DNA of 64,000 bases. Source: Aliiroseovarius pelagivivens. Lineage in GTDB: Bacteria > Pseudomonadota > Alphaproteobacteria > Rhodobacterales > Rhodobacteraceae. Position numbers and translations under genes: made by a program. The stretch covers positions 1,054,001-1,118,000 of the forward strand of contig NZ_OMOI01000001.1 of assembly GCF_900302485.1 (NCBI RefSeq). Reading direction: 5' to 3'. This document shows positions 44,106 to 54,421 of this stretch, one piece after another. The notes below the pieces were generated by a model. The model worked only from the letters and a program-made list of their open reading frames with translations. It did not search any database and was not told the DNA's origin. Each line of letters begins with the position of its first letter. Positions within the stretch are counted from its first letter, which is position 1.

Positions 44106-44924
44106 ATGGCTGCCGCTGAAAAAACCGCAGATAAAAACATGGGGGGGGCTCGGGCCCCCTTCTACGCGCCCGTTTCTGACGAATGCGATATCTTCGAAGC
44201 CGCTGAACGCCATGGGCTGCCGCTGCTTTTGAAAGGCCCGACCGGTTGCGGTAAGACCCGCTTTGTCTCGCATATGGCGGTCCGTCTTGGGCGCCCTCTT
44301 TATACTGTCGCTTGCCACGATGACCTGTCCGCAGCTGACCTTGTCGGTCGCTATCTTCTGAAGGGCGGCGAAACGGTTTGGGTGGATGGTCCTTTGACGC
44401 GCGCTGTGCGCGAAGGCGCGATTTGTTATCTGGACGAAGTGGTCGAAGCCCGCAAGGACGTTACCGTTGTTCTGCACCCGTTGACCGACGATCGTCGCAT
44501 CCTGCCGCTCGACAAGACCGGCGAAGAGATCGAGGCCGCTCCCGGCTTCATGCTCGTCGCATCATATAACCCTGGGTATCAGAACATCCTGAAGACACTG
44601 AAACCCTCAACCCGCCAGCGTTTTCTTTCGATCGATTTCGATTTCCCTACCCACGACCGCGAGATTGAGATTGTGACACGTGAAAGCGGGCTGGATGTCA
44701 GCCGGACAACGTCCCTTGTTCGGCTGGCAAACAAACTGCGCGGCCTGAAAGGGCAAGATCTGGAAGAGGGCGTCTCTACACGTCTTGTGATCTATTGCGC
44801 CACGCTGATCGAGGACGGCATGTCCGTTGATCGTGCAATCCGCGCGGCGATGATCGAGCCTCTGTCTGACGATGAAGACGTCAAGCGGGGTCTTATGGAC
44901 CTTGTCACCGCGATCTATGGCTAA
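44106..44924 (+). CDS. norQ: NorQ, MoxR-type AAA+ ATPase
   Basis: A 272-residue AAA+ protein that, with NorD, activates the reductase by inserting the non-heme iron. Walker A is GPTGCGKTR, Walker B is AICYLDEVVEARKD, and SYNPGYQ with TRQRF carry sensor and Arg-finger elements. It begins one base after norB. A stretch of seven G near 44142 lies in the N terminus and encodes GGA; the frame stays open through it. The ATG at 44106 is the preferred start. Confidence 0.94.
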   Translation: MAAAEKTADKNMGGARAPFYAPVSDECDIFEAAERHGLPLLLKGPTGCGKTRFVSHMAVRLGRPLYTVACHDDLSAADLVGRYLLKGGETVWVDGPLTRAVREGAICYLDEVVEARKDVTVVLHPLTDDRRILPLDKTGEEIEAAPGFMLVASYNPGYQNILKTLKPSTRQRFLSIDFDFPTHDREIEIVTRESGLDVSRTTSLVRLANKLRGLKGQDLEEGVSTRLVIYCATLIEDGMSVDRAIRAAMIEPLSDDEDVKRGLMDLVTAIYG

Positions 44925-45002
44925 CGCTTTGTTGCGACCGGCCAACGGGTCGGTCGCAAACGCATTCAACTCTGGACGCTAGCCCGATACCCGAGGTTCC
45001 CC

Positions 45003-46946
45003 ATGTCCGAACGTGTTTTCGACCCCTTTGAGCCCGAAGAAACCGTTGGCAAAATCTGGCACAAGTACGCCAGCGGCCTTGATGCGCGCAGCACCCATGA
45101 CGAAACCGCTGTGTCGCTCGAAGAAATCTCGGGCCGTCTGGGCGTCTTCTTCCGAGGGCTTGGCGGGTCTCATGCAGCCGAGATCAAGCCGGCGACGCTG
45201 CAAGTCTCAAACCACCGACTTTCCTTCCGCCGTGCCTTGGGCACGTGGCGCGAACGCGAAGCGCGTCCCAGTTTTGATGGCGAAGCTCTGCGCTTGCCTG
45301 AAACGATCGCCGAGTTCCCAGCGCGCGAAGCCAATGCAGCGCTCTACTTTTGGTTGGTCGCATCGGTGGCGCATGCGCCCGAACCTGTTATCGATCAAGA
45401 CCCATTGCGCGCTGATTTGCGCGCGCTGCAGGCGTCGATCGCAATGACGCAGACAACGTTGAAGGACTGCCCCGGCCTGCGCGGGTTCTATGAAACCCTT
45501 GTCGGGGCCTGTCGGGAAACCCGGCCTGACGCGATGCTGCCGAAATATGAAGCGGCAATTGAGGGTGCGATTGACCATCTGCTGGGTGGCCCGGAACCCA
45601 AGGGCACGCTTGATCGCGCGTTCGTGGCGCTGATCCGTCAGCCAGATGCGGATATGGATCATCTGCGCGCGCCAAACGGCTATCGACCGTTTCGCCCGGT
45701 GCCGATGTGGCCTGACTTGCGCCCGATGGCCAAGCGCGCCGCGGCAGACCGTCTGCCGGAAAGCGAAGAACAAGGGCAGGGGCCGGGGGACGAGGCCCAG
45801 GGCACCAAGGCGGCACGCCGCTCTGACAGTGATTTGGCTGAACGGCGCGACAGCCTGATCCTGCACAAGTTCGAGGCGATTTTCAGTTGGGTTGAAAGCC
45901 TAAACATGAACCGTCGGGTCGAAGATGATGACGAAGACAACGCCCGCCGTGCCGCCGAAGATCAGGACGAGCTGGCGCTGGGGCAATTGTCCAAAAAGAC
46001 TGCCACGCGATTGAAGTTCCACCTAGATTTGTCTCCGGAAGATGCGGAACGGGAACGTTTATCCGGCAAGTTTCTCTATCCAGAATGGGATCACCGGAAA
46101 GGTGCCCATATTCCTGCCCATGCACGCGTTCTGGCGAGCGTAGCAGATGAGGTTGAGGCGCTGGAACACGATCCCGCCACCGAACGCCGCATCCGCGCGG
46201 TGAAACGCCAGTTCGAGGCCTTGCGCCCCAAACGCGTGATCCTGCCACGCCAGATGGACGGCGATGAACTGGACCTTGAGGCCGCCATCGCCGCTCAGGT
46301 CGAATTGAAAGCCACGGGCCGGTCCAGCGACCGCGTTTATCGCGCTGCCCGTGTGATGGAGCGGGATTTGGCGATTTCGGTCCTGATGGATATCTCGCGA
46401 TCAACAGAAGCCTCGATCGGTGATCGCAATGTTATTGATGTCGAGCGCGAGGCTCTGACCGCTTTGTCGTGGGGACTGAACGCTTGTGGGGATGACTTCG
46501 CAATCCATGCGTTTTCGTCCCTGAAACGCGACCGTGTGTATGTTCAAGAATGCAAAGGCTTCGACGAAAAGATGGGCCCACGTGTTGAAGCACGGATCGG
46601 TGGGCTGACCCCTGCATTCTATACACGGCTCGGCGCCGCCATGCGCCACGCGACGGCAGAGCTGGACGACCGTCCAAACACGCGCCGTTTGCTGTTGGTC
46701 ATCACCGACGGCAAGCCCAATGATTTGGACCACTACGAAGGACGGCACGGGATTGAAGACAGCCGCATGGCTGTACGCGAAGCCCGCCGAAAAGGGCATG
46801 CGGTGCATGGCGTTGTAGTTGATCAGAAAGGGCAGGGCTGGGTGCAACGTATCTTTGGAACAGATGGGTTTTCGATCGTGCCAGACCCCACAAAACTGAC
46901 GGCTGCTCTGCCTGAGATCTATCGCCAGATTACGGGTGGCGCATGA
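45003..46946 (+). CDS. norD: NorD, von Willebrand factor A domain protein
   Basis: A 647-residue cytosolic partner of NorQ in reductase activation. The C-terminal vWA domain has the MIDAS motif DISRSTEAS and later [13 protein letters not shown]; the N-terminal two thirds are helical with an acidic middle ([10 protein letters not shown]). Length and domain layout are standard for NorD. It follows norQ by 78 bases; its stop overlaps norE (ATGA). Confidence 0.95.
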   Translation: MSERVFDPFEPEETVGKIWHKYASGLDARSTHDETAVSLEEISGRLGVFFRGLGGSHAAEIKPATLQVSNHRLSFRRALGTWREREARPSFDGEALRLPETIAEFPAREANAALYFWLVASVAHAPEPVIDQDPLRADLRALQASIAMTQTTLKDCPGLRGFYETLVGACRETRPDAMLPKYEAAIEGAIDHLLGGPEPKGTLDRAFVALIRQPDADMDHLRAPNGYRPFRPVPMWPDLRPMAKRAAADRLPESEEQGQGPGDEAQGTKAARRSDSDLAERRDSLILHKFEAIFSWVESLNMNRRVEDDDEDNARRAAEDQDELALGQLSKKTATRLKFHLDLSPEDAERERLSGKFLYPEWDHRKGAHIPAHARVLASVADEVEALEHDPATERRIRAVKRQFEALRPKRVILPRQMDGDELDLEAAIAAQVELKATGRSSDRVYRAARVMERDLAISVLMDISRSTEASIGDRNVIDVEREALTALSWGLNACGDDFAIHAFSSLKRDRVYVQECKGFDEKMGPRVEARIGGLTPAFYTRLGAAMRHATAELDDRPNTRRLLLVITDGKPNDLDHYEGRHGIEDSRMAVREARRKGHAVHGVVVDQKGQGWVQRIFGTDGFSIVPDPTKLTAALPEIYRQITGGA

Positions 46947-47479
46947 GCGATCAGGCTTCTGTTCTGGACGAGCTTCCCGGCGATCTGATGATCTGGGTTC
47001 TGATCGTTTCGGAGCTTTTGGTGTTCGGCGCGGGGCTTTTGGCCTTTCTGGGGATGCGGGCGATGGATCCGGTGGGTTTTGCGGCTGACCAAGCCGCGCT
47101 TAACCGCGTGGCGGGAGGCGTGAACACGATCGTTCTGGTTTCCAGCGGATATTGCGCCGCGCGCGCAGTGCAGTCTGCACGTCCCATGCGGGCATGGCTG
47201 TCCGGCGCGATGGCGCTTGGCCTCGTTTTCCTGATCGTCAAATGGATCGAGTATGCTGAGAAAGCGCGCCACGGGATCGGGATCGAGACCAGCGATTTCT
47301 TCACATTCTACTATCTTCTGACCGGTTTTCACGCCCTGCACGTCGTAGCGGGGCTGGTGATCTTTGCGCTGTTGATGCGTTGGGATACGCCACGCAATCT
47401 GGAGGCGGGCGCCGCCTTCTGGCACATGGTTGATTTGGTTTGGGTGCTGCTGTTTCCGATCATCTATCTGGTGCACTGA
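46943..47479 (+). CDS. norE: NorE, cytochrome oxidase subunit III-like protein
   Basis: A 178-residue membrane protein with five helices, homologous to subunit III of heme-copper oxidases ([33 protein letters not shown]). NorE and NorF raise the activity of the reductase in Paracoccus and Rhodobacter. Translation is coupled at both ends by overlaps. Confidence 0.92.
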   Translation: MSDQASVLDELPGDLMIWVLIVSELLVFGAGLLAFLGMRAMDPVGFAADQAALNRVAGGVNTIVLVSSGYCAARAVQSARPMRAWLSGAMALGLVFLIVKWIEYAEKARHGIGIETSDFFTFYYLLTGFHALHVVAGLVIFALLMRWDTPRNLEAGAAFWHMVDLVWVLLFPIIYLVH

Positions 47480-47742
47480 TGACAACATCGATCCTAACCC
47501 GCGCCCTTATCCTGCTGATTAGCCTAAGCTTTGTCACCACCGTCTTCGCGGGTGTCTTGCCCGAAGCCGGTCCCGTCTTTGTCCTGACCGTCCTTGTACT
47601 GTCCGGCCTGAAGGCCCGAGTGATCCTGTCAGATTATCTGGGCCTGCGTGCGGCCCCCAGCTTTCAGGGCGGATTCACGGCGTTTCTGGTCGGGTTTCTG
47701 GGGGTGGCTGCGCTGATCTATGCGCTTCCGCTGGCGATGTAG
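47479..47742 (+). CDS. norF: NorF, small membrane protein
   Basis: An 87-residue protein with three hydrophobic segments, similar in size to subunit IV of heme-copper oxidases. The start (ATG at 47479) overlaps the norE stop as TGATG. Longer in-frame readings begin inside norE and are not supported. It closes the norCBQDEF operon; an FNR-type box follows six bases later. Confidence 0.88.
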   Translation: MTTSILTRALILLISLSFVTTVFAGVLPEAGPVFVLTVLVLSGLKARVILSDYLGLRAAPSFQGGFTAFLVGFLGVAALIYALPLAM

Positions 47743-47747
47743 AGTGC

Positions 47748-47761
47748 TTGATGTTGGTCAA
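47748..47761 (+). promoter_or_regulatory. FNR/Dnr-type box upstream of the small-gene pair
   Basis: TTGAT-GTTG-GTCAA, matching an FNR/NnrR half-site pair with four-base spacing. The centre lies 63 bases before the ATG at 47818, almost the same distance as the norC box to its gene. The two small genes may thus form a separate transcription unit of the same regulon. Confidence 0.7.
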
Positions 47762-47817
47762 GGCCTAGGCCCGCTTGGCTTGTTACCCGTGGGGTCGAAC
47801 TTGACAGGAGTTTCATC

Positions 47818-48018
47818 ATGAACGCTTTGAAAATTGCAGTTTGGATCATGGTCGTCGCATCCCCCGCGATGGCACATCACGACAAAACCCCGCTGCGCGA
47901 AGCTGTTGTTGACGGGCACACCCACGATGTCGGAGGCGCGACCTTTTGGCTGGCCGGTGCGGCGGTCGCAATGATCATTGCGCTGATCGCTGTGCAGAAA
48001 TCGGTGTTTCGCAAGTGA
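47818..48018 (+). CDS. small exported or membrane protein, 66 aa
   Basis: N-terminal signal sequence (MNALKIAVWIMVVASPAMA), then a short His-containing periplasmic loop (HHDKTPLREAVVDGHTHD) and one C-terminal helix (FWLAGAAVAMIIALIAV) with a basic end. Two His pairs could bind metal. GACAGGAG precedes the ATG. It lies between nor and nos, behind its own FNR-type box, and overlaps the next gene. No family is recognised; proteins of this size are known near nnr and nor genes, but I would not name it. Confidence 0.75.
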   Translation: MNALKIAVWIMVVASPAMAHHDKTPLREAVVDGHTHDVGGATFWLAGAAVAMIIALIAVQKSVFRK

Positions 48019-48266
48019 CGGATGAATTGCCAGACAGATCGGGTCGTTGGCCAGTCTGGCTGCTGGCCGTTGTGCTTTACCCACTTGCGGCAGGCGCGGC
48101 GGCCGTAAACTTGTTTTTCCTGACCCTCATGACCCAAGCCATCGGGCTTAGCGCGCTGACACCGGTGCAATCCATCATCGGAGGTGTGGTGCTTGGCGTA
48201 CCTTTTGCGTGGATCGCCGGGAAATGGATGCGCGGATTGATCGACAAGGCGGAAGACGAAGCCTGA
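48015..48266 (+). CDS. small membrane protein, 83 aa
   Basis: Starts with GTG at 48015 inside the stop of the preceding gene (GTGA). Two membrane helices (WPVWLLAVVLYPLAAGAAAV and SIIGGVVLGVPFAWIAG) separated by a short loop, and a polar C terminus (KAEDEA). It is probably made together with the 66-residue protein. No family recognised; the position within the denitrification island suggests a role in assembly or signalling for NO or N2O reduction. Confidence 0.7.
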   Translation: MTDELPDRSGRWPVWLLAVVLYPLAAGAAAVNLFFLTLMTQAIGLSALTPVQSIIGGVVLGVPFAWIAGKWMRGLIDKAEDEA

Positions 48267-48485
48267 CGGGCTTCGTGCCGTCTTCCTGCTGCCCGTCTTG
48301 TGCGGCTTTGAGGTCGCCATTTTGGCCGCCGCACCGGGCAGGCCTTCGATCGGAAGGCCAGCAGAAATCTGACCGATAATCACAACAATCATGAAGACGA
48401 CCAGCGTCGTTTCGGGATGAGCTTGGCGTTCCCAGTCAAGGTCGATCGCGTCATTGGCACGACAATATGCTGAACAGCGATACGG

Positions 48486-48499
48486 TTGACTTTCGTCAA
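48486..48499 (+). promoter_or_regulatory. FNR/Dnr-type box upstream of the nos operon
   Basis: TTGAC-TTTC-GTCAA, a perfect inverted repeat with four-base spacing. It lies 96 bases before the cysteine-rich gene that precedes nosR. The rest of the gap 48267-48588 holds no gene I can support; a minus-strand frame with one hydrophobic segment around 48320-48400 is noted separately. Confidence 0.75.
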
Positions 48500-48588
48500 G
48501 GAGACGCCCTCGGACTCACCGCATTGTTCCGTGGAACCATCAACAGGGGCCATGGATGTATTTCCGCAGCCAAAGGATTGAAAAGACT

Positions 48589-49047
48589 ATGTCAGGTGAC
48601 CGAAAGGGTCGTCTGTCTTTTCGTGCATTCCTGTCACTGTTGGGGGTTATGGCGCTGGTGTTGCAGCCGTTTACCGCTTCACTCAGTCACGCCAGCAACA
48701 TGACTTGGATTGAGATTTGCGCAGAGGACGATGGCGCGTATGTGCAGGTCGATCTGAGCGGCGGTGAAGCAGATCCAGAGAACGACCGAAAATGCTGTGA
48801 GGACTGCACCAACTGCGGAATCTGCGCATCTTCGATGACGGGTATCTCTCACGAACAGGACGGACGGTGCTTTGACCGGTCCGGATTGACTCAATCAACT
48901 ATTATGCACACCCAAACTGTTGGTCTGGACCAAGAACGAGCTTGGCCCGAAACCCGTGGACCTCCAGCCGCGAAAACTGAAAAACCGAATTGCGCCGCGC
49001 GTGGCGCATTCACAGCAACCCCTCATCTTAAAGGAGGTGCGCTGTGA
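48589..49047 (+). CDS. cysteine-rich exported protein preceding nosR
   Basis: A 152-residue protein with an N-terminal hydrophobic signal (LSLLGVMALVLQPFTASLSHA), then a cysteine cluster CCEDCTNCGIC and a disordered C-terminal tail. It resembles the DUF2946-type proteins linked to copper handling, which sometimes stand at the head of nos operons. The cluster could bind copper for nitrous oxide reductase. Start at ATG 48589, with a weak ribosome site; the stop overlaps the nosR GTG start, so translation is coupled. Confidence 0.7.
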   Translation: MSGDRKGRLSFRAFLSLLGVMALVLQPFTASLSHASNMTWIEICAEDDGAYVQVDLSGGEADPENDRKCCEDCTNCGICASSMTGISHEQDGRCFDRSGLTQSTIMHTQTVGLDQERAWPETRGPPAAKTEKPNCAARGAFTATPHLKGGAL

Positions 49048-51248
49048 TCATAAAGCGCGCAATCTACTCTTGGCTCTGTGCCCTTGTCCTGATCCTGTCC
49101 GGGGTCATGACCGATACGGCGAAGGCGGACAGCCTTGCCAAATTCCTGCCAGACCTGACACCTGCTGAATTGGCCCCCGGCGCTGATGCGTTTGGACCGA
49201 TCCGCGAGGACGTGCCCGTTGCCCCGATCCTGAAGGGCGGCGAGGTGATCGCCTATGCCTTCCTGACCTCAGACTACGTGGGCACGACGGGGTATTCTGG
49301 CAAACCCATTCACGTCGTTGCTGCTATTGATCCCGATGCTGTTCTGACCGGTGTCAAGCTGGTGGAGCACTCGGAACCCATTGTTCTGATCGGCATTCCC
49401 AACTCGAAAATGGTAAAGCTGACCGAAGGCTATGCCGGGTTGGACCTGAAAGCCGAGGCCGCGTCTGGCGGCGATGCCCACGACCTTGATATTATCTCGG
49501 GCGCGACCGTCACCATCATGGTGATTGATGACAGCCTTGTACGCGGCGGCATCAAAGTGGCACGTGCGCTGGGGCTGGGAGGGTTGTCGCCCCGCCAGGC
49601 AGAAGGCCCAAAACGCGAGATTGATCTGACGAACGAGGCCATCTCGGACTGGACGACCTTGTCTGGCGACGGATCGGTGCGTCGATTGACGCTCGACATT
49701 GGCCAGATCAACGCCGCGTTCGAGGCCACCGGCGACCCGAAAGCCATCGCACGCCCCGAGCGTGGTGCGCCCGAGGACACGTTCATCGACATGCACATGG
49801 CGGTGGTGTCCGTTCCTTCGATCGGCAAATCGCTGCTGGGCGAGGCCGAATATGCGAACCTGATTGAATGGTTGGACGAGGGCGAGCATGCGATCCTTCT
49901 GCTGGGCCGTGGCGCTTACAGCTTCAAGGGATCTGGGTATGTGCGCGGTGGTATCTTTGACCGTATCCAGTTGATCCAAGGCGATAACTCGGTCCGCTTC
50001 TTTGATAAACAGCAACGCCGGTTGGGCGATCTGGCGACTACAGACAGCCCCAGCTTTGCCGAGCTTGACCTGTTCAAAATCCCCGCCGAAGCCGAGTTCA
50101 ATCCCGCAGAGCCGTTTCGCCTGCAATTGCTGGCACAGCGCTCGATCGGTGCCCTTGAACGGGCCTTCCTGACCTTCGACCTGGGCTATAAATTGCCCGA
50201 GCGTTTCCTGATGCCGGTTGCCGCCGTCGCGCCCATTGTTGATGACGCGGAAGCCGAAGCCGCTGCCAAATCTGCGCTGTGGAAACGCATCTGGAAAGAC
50301 AAAACGGTCGAGATTGGCATCCTTGGCGCAATGCTTCTGGTCCTGACCGGCGCGTTCTTCTTTCAGTTCCATGCAACCCGCAATGCGCGCGCCTTCTATT
50401 GGTTCCGCATCGGGTATCTGACCTTCACGCTGGTCTTCCTTGGCTGGTACGCGAACGCGCAATTGTCCATCGTAAACCTGATGGCGCTGGCTGGCAGCCT
50501 GCGGTCTGGCTTCACATGGGATGCCTTCTTGATGGACCCACTGGTCTTCATCCAATGGTTTGCCGTGGCTGCCGCCCTGATCTTCTGGGGCCGGGGTGCC
50601 TATTGTGGCTGGCTGTGCCCCTTCGGTGCGTTGCAGGAGCTTCTGAACAAAGCCGCACGAGCGCTGAAAATTCCGCAATGGACCCTGCCTTGGGGCCTGC
50701 ATGAGCGCCTGTGGCCGGTCAAATACATGATCTTCTTCGGACTTTTCGGGCTGTCCATGGTCTCGATCCCACTGGCCGAAACTTATGCCGAGGTCGAGCC
50801 CTTCAAGACCGCGATCATCCTGAAGTTCGTGCGCGAATGGCCCTTCGTGGTCTTTGCCGTCCTGCTTTTGATCGCTGGACTGTTCGTCGAGCGCTTCTAT
50901 TGCCGCTACCTTTGCCCACTGGGCGGAGCCCTGGCGATCCCTGCGCGCATCCGCATGTTTGACTGGCTCAAGCGCTATCACGATTGCGGCCATCCCTGTC
51001 AGACCTGCCGCAACGAATGCCCCGTTCAGGCCATTCACCCGACGGGCGAAATCAATCCTAACGAATGTGTCGACTGCCTGCATTGTCAGGTTCTGTATCA
51101 GTCGGCCGACAAATGTCCGGTGGTCATCCGCACGCTTAAGCGGCGGGCCAAGACCGGCGTGGCGGACCTGAATATTCCGTCAAAGAAACCACCGGCGAAC
51201 CATCCTAACGCCAAAAGAACGACAGTTCCTAAGGAGGAAACACAATGA
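49044..51248 (+). CDS. nosR: NosR, membrane flavo-iron-sulfur protein
   Basis: A 734-residue protein needed for nitrous oxide reductase activity and nos expression. Signal peptide, periplasmic FMN-binding domain with the attachment motif SGATVT near residue 155, six membrane helices, two CxxxCP motifs ([22 protein letters not shown]) and a C-terminal ferredoxin domain ([21 protein letters not shown]). The start is GTG at 49044, preceded by AAGGAGG. It overlaps nosZ by four bases. Confidence 0.95.
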   Translation: MIIKRAIYSWLCALVLILSGVMTDTAKADSLAKFLPDLTPAELAPGADAFGPIREDVPVAPILKGGEVIAYAFLTSDYVGTTGYSGKPIHVVAAIDPDAVLTGVKLVEHSEPIVLIGIPNSKMVKLTEGYAGLDLKAEAASGGDAHDLDIISGATVTIMVIDDSLVRGGIKVARALGLGGLSPRQAEGPKREIDLTNEAISDWTTLSGDGSVRRLTLDIGQINAAFEATGDPKAIARPERGAPEDTFIDMHMAVVSVPSIGKSLLGEAEYANLIEWLDEGEHAILLLGRGAYSFKGSGYVRGGIFDRIQLIQGDNSVRFFDKQQRRLGDLATTDSPSFAELDLFKIPAEAEFNPAEPFRLQLLAQRSIGALERAFLTFDLGYKLPERFLMPVAAVAPIVDDAEAEAAAKSALWKRIWKDKTVEIGILGAMLLVLTGAFFFQFHATRNARAFYWFRIGYLTFTLVFLGWYANAQLSIVNLMALAGSLRSGFTWDAFLMDPLVFIQWFAVAAALIFWGRGAYCGWLCPFGALQELLNKAARALKIPQWTLPWGLHERLWPVKYMIFFGLFGLSMVSIPLAETYAEVEPFKTAIILKFVREWPFVVFAVLLLIAGLFVERFYCRYLCPLGGALAIPARIRMFDWLKRYHDCGHPCQTCRNECPVQAIHPTGEINPNECVDCLHCQVLYQSADKCPVVIRTLKRRAKTGVADLNIPSKKPPANHPNAKRTTVPKEETQ

Positions 51249-53158
51249 CTGACACGAATGACAAACTCTCGATGACCCGCCGGGGCATGCTGGGGGCCAC
51301 CGCTACGGGCGCGGTCTTCGCCGGTACCGGACTGGGCGCTACACTGATGACCGCGAAGGAGGCAAGTGCCGCCGCGAATGCAAGCCTGGAACCGGGCGAG
51401 CTGGACGACTACTATGGCTTCTGGTCTTCGGGCCAAACCGGCGAGCTGCGCATTCTGGGCGTACCGTCCATGCGTGAATTTATGCGTGTGCCTGTTTTCA
51501 ACCGTTGCTCGGCAACTGGTTGGGGTCAGACGAATGAATCGCTGAAAATTCTGACCGAAGGTCTTCTGCCTGAAACCAAGCAGTACCTCGCGTCAAACAA
51601 CAAAGTCACCTATGACAACGGCGATTTGCACCACCCACACATGTCCTTCACAGACGGCACTTATGACGGTCGCTATCTGTTCATGAATGACAAAGCCAAC
51701 ACGCGTGTGGCTCGTGTACGTTGTGACGTGATGAAATGCGACAAGATCATCGAGATCCCGAACGCAATGGACATTCACGGCCTGCGTCCGCAGAAATTCC
51801 CGCGCACAGGCTATGTCTTCGCCAACGGCGAGCACGAAGCACCGCTGGTCAACGACGGCAAAATCCTGGACGAACCAGAGCAGTACGTGAACATCTTCAC
51901 CGCCATTGATGGCGACGAGATGAAAGTGGCGTGGCAGGTGATCGTTTCGGGCAACCTTGATAACACCGATTGTGACTATCAGGGCAAATACGCCTTCTCG
52001 ACCTCGTACAACTCGGAAATGGGGATGACCCTGCCCGAGATGACCGAGAACGAGCTGGACCACGTTGTAGTGTTCAACCTGAAGGAAATCGAGAAAGCGA
52101 TTGAAAGCGGCGACTATCAGGAACTGAACGGCGTGAAAGTTGTGGATGGCCGCAAAGGTCAGAACAAAAACTACACCCGCTACATTCCGATCCCGAACTC
52201 GCCACACGGCGTAAACGCTGCCCCTGACAAACAGCACATCATGATCAATGGTAAACTGTCGCCCACTGTTTCGGTGATCGACGTAACCAAACTGGATGAT
52301 GTCTTTGCAGGTGCGGACGAGCGTTCGTGCATCGTGGCCGAGCCCGAACTGGGTCTTGGACCGCTACACACTGCGTTTGATAACCGCGGCAATGCCTACA
52401 CCACGCTGTTCTTGGACAGCCAGGTTGTGAAGTGGGACATCGCCAAGGCGATCCAAGCTTATGCTGGCGACGACGTTGATCCGATCGTTGACAAAGTGGA
52501 CGTGCACTATCAGCCGGGCCACAACTCGACCTCGATGGGTGAAACTGCGGATGCTGATGGCCAGTGGCTGATTTCGATGAACAAGTTCTCGAAAGACCGC
52601 TTCCTGAATGTTGGACCTCTGAAGCCAGAGAACGAGCAGCTGATTGATATCTCGGGTGACAAGATGAAAGTGGTCCATGACGGTCCGACTTTCGCCGAGC
52701 CGCACGATTCAATCATCGTTCGCCGCGACATCGTGAACCCGGTCAACGTTTGGGATCGTAACGATGTGACATGGGAAGACGCCCGTAAACAAGCCGAAGC
52801 CGATGGCGTCAACTTGGAAGACGGACATGACGAGATCATCCGTGACAAGGACGATCCCACCAAAGTCCGCGTCTACATGTACTCGGTCGCGCCGACCTTC
52901 TCGATGGAGAAGTTCACTGTGAAGCAGGGTGACGAAGTTACGGTTTACGTGACCAACCTTGATGACGTGGACGACGTGACCCACGGGTTCTGCATGGCCA
53001 ACTTTGGTGTCGCCATGGAAGTCGCACCGCAGGCAACCGCGTCCGTGACGTTCGTTGCTGACCGTCCGGGTGTTCACTGGTTCTATTGCCAGTGGTTCTG
53101 CCATGCGCTCCACATGGAGATGCGCGGCCGGATGTTCGTAGAACCCCGCGAGGCGTAA
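51245..53158 (+). CDS. nosZ: nitrous oxide reductase, clade I
   Basis: The 637-residue periplasmic enzyme that reduces N2O to N2. A TAT signal ([13 protein letters not shown]) places it in clade I. The beta-propeller shows the CuZ ligands in [19 protein letters not shown], and the C-terminal cupredoxin has the CuA motif [12 protein letters not shown] with the preceding [21 protein letters not shown] precedes the ATG. All key ligands are present. Confidence 0.97.
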   Translation: MTDTNDKLSMTRRGMLGATATGAVFAGTGLGATLMTAKEASAAANASLEPGELDDYYGFWSSGQTGELRILGVPSMREFMRVPVFNRCSATGWGQTNESLKILTEGLLPETKQYLASNNKVTYDNGDLHHPHMSFTDGTYDGRYLFMNDKANTRVARVRCDVMKCDKIIEIPNAMDIHGLRPQKFPRTGYVFANGEHEAPLVNDGKILDEPEQYVNIFTAIDGDEMKVAWQVIVSGNLDNTDCDYQGKYAFSTSYNSEMGMTLPEMTENELDHVVVFNLKEIEKAIESGDYQELNGVKVVDGRKGQNKNYTRYIPIPNSPHGVNAAPDKQHIMINGKLSPTVSVIDVTKLDDVFAGADERSCIVAEPELGLGPLHTAFDNRGNAYTTLFLDSQVVKWDIAKAIQAYAGDDVDPIVDKVDVHYQPGHNSTSMGETADADGQWLISMNKFSKDRFLNVGPLKPENEQLIDISGDKMKVVHDGPTFAEPHDSIIVRRDIVNPVNVWDRNDVTWEDARKQAEADGVNLEDGHDEIIRDKDDPTKVRVYMYSVAPTFSMEKFTVKQGDEVTVYVTNLDDVDDVTHGFCMANFGVAMEVAPQATASVTFVADRPGVHWFYCQWFCHALHMEMRGRMFVEPREA

Positions 53159-53161
53159 GAC

Positions 53162-54421
53162 ATGCGGTGGCTCCTGACACTTGGACTGATCCTATCTGCC
53201 TTCCCATCGCAGGCGGCGGATTGGGATGTGCCCAACAGGGCAGGGGCCATTGCTGAAACACTGGCTCGGGCCGCAGAAGGCGACACGCTTCGCCTGCGGC
53301 CCGGGACCTACTTTGAAAATGTCGTTCTGGACAAACCCGTGACGCTTGATGGCGGCGGCAGGGCCACGATTGATGGGCAGGGCAACGGCAGTGTGATCAC
53401 CGTGACCGGTGACAACGTGACCGTTGAAGGGCTGACCGTGATCGGGTCCGGGTCTGAACATGACGGCATCGACAGCGGCATTCAGCTTCTGAAAACCGCC
53501 GACGCCCCGATCATTCGCAACAACGTGCTTCTGGGCAACCTTTACGGAATCGATGTTCACGGCGCGGATGATGCGCTGGTCTCAAACAACAGGATTGAAG
53601 GGCGCCAAGATCGCCGCATGAATGCGCGTGGCAATGGGATTTACGTCTGGAACGCGCCCGGCGCGATTGTCGAAGGCAACGAAGTCCGTTGGGGCCGCGA
53701 TGGTATTTTCGTCAACTCGTCGAAGAAGAACATCTTCCGTAACAACACGTTCCGCGACCTGCGTTTCGCCGTGCACTATATGTATGCAGACAACACCGAA
53801 GTGTCGGGGAATGTTTCAATAGGCAACCACCTTGGCTATGCGGTCATGTTCTCGACCCGCGTGAAGGTGGCCGACAATGTCTCGATCAACGATCGAGATC
53901 ACGGGGTCATGCTGAACTATGCCAACCGCAGCGTGATCACCGGAAACTATGTGAAGAACGCGACTGAAAAATGCACGTTCCTTTACAACTCGAACAAAAA
54001 TGACTTCTCGGGCAACTGGTTTCAGGGCTGCGGGATTGGCATTCACTTCACTGCCGGGTCCGATGACAACCGGATCGTTGGCAACAGCTTCATCGGCAAT
54101 CGCACGCAGGTGAAATACGTGTCGACCAAATGGGTCGAATGGTCCGAGGACGGGCAGGGCAACCACTGGTCCGACTTCGCCGCGTTTGACGTGGACGGAG
54201 ACGGCGTGGCCGACGCGCCCTATCGCCCCAATGACAGCATGGATCACGTGCTGTGGACCCAACCTGCCGCAAAAATGCTTCTTGGCTCGCCGGCTGTTCA
54301 GCTGGTGCGCTGGTCTCAATCCGCTTTCCCCGCGCTACTACCGGGCGGGGTGGTGGATTCTCACCCACTTATGCAGGCTCCGAAACCGCCTGCGATCGCA
54401 AAGGTGCCCCATGACGGATAA
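53162..54421 (+). CDS. nosD: NosD, periplasmic copper-site assembly protein
   Basis: A 419-residue periplasmic right-handed beta-helix protein (signal MRWLLTLGLILSAFPSQA) with repeating GN-x-I/V motifs (NRIEGRQD, NGIYVWNAPG, NVSIGNHLGYAVMF, NNTFRDL). With NosF and NosY it forms the ABC complex that delivers sulfide or helps build the CuZ cluster. It begins three bases after nosZ and overlaps nosF by 11 bases. Confidence 0.94.
   Translation: MRWLLTLGLILSAFPSQAADWDVPNRAGAIAETLARAAEGDTLRLRPGTYFENVVLDKPVTLDGGGRATIDGQGNGSVITVTGDNVTVEGLTVIGSGSEHDGIDSGIQLLKTADAPIIRNNVLLGNLYGIDVHGADDALVSNNRIEGRQDRRMNARGNGIYVWNAPGAIVEGNEVRWGRDGIFVNSSKKNIFRNNTFRDLRFAVHYMYADNTEVSGNVSIGNHLGYAVMFSTRVKVADNVSINDRDHGVMLNYANRSVITGNYVKNATEKCTFLYNSNKNDFSGNWFQGCGIGIHFTAGSDDNRIVGNSFIGNRTQVKYVSTKWVEWSEDGQGNHWSDFAAFDVDGDGVADAPYRPNDSMDHVLWTQPAAKMLLGSPAVQLVRWSQSAFPALLPGGVVDSHPLMQAPKPPAIAKVPHDG

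Noticed and set aside
49269..51083. Minus-strand frame of 604 codons opposite nosR
   Set aside because: Antisense of nosR, which has clear motifs along its whole length.
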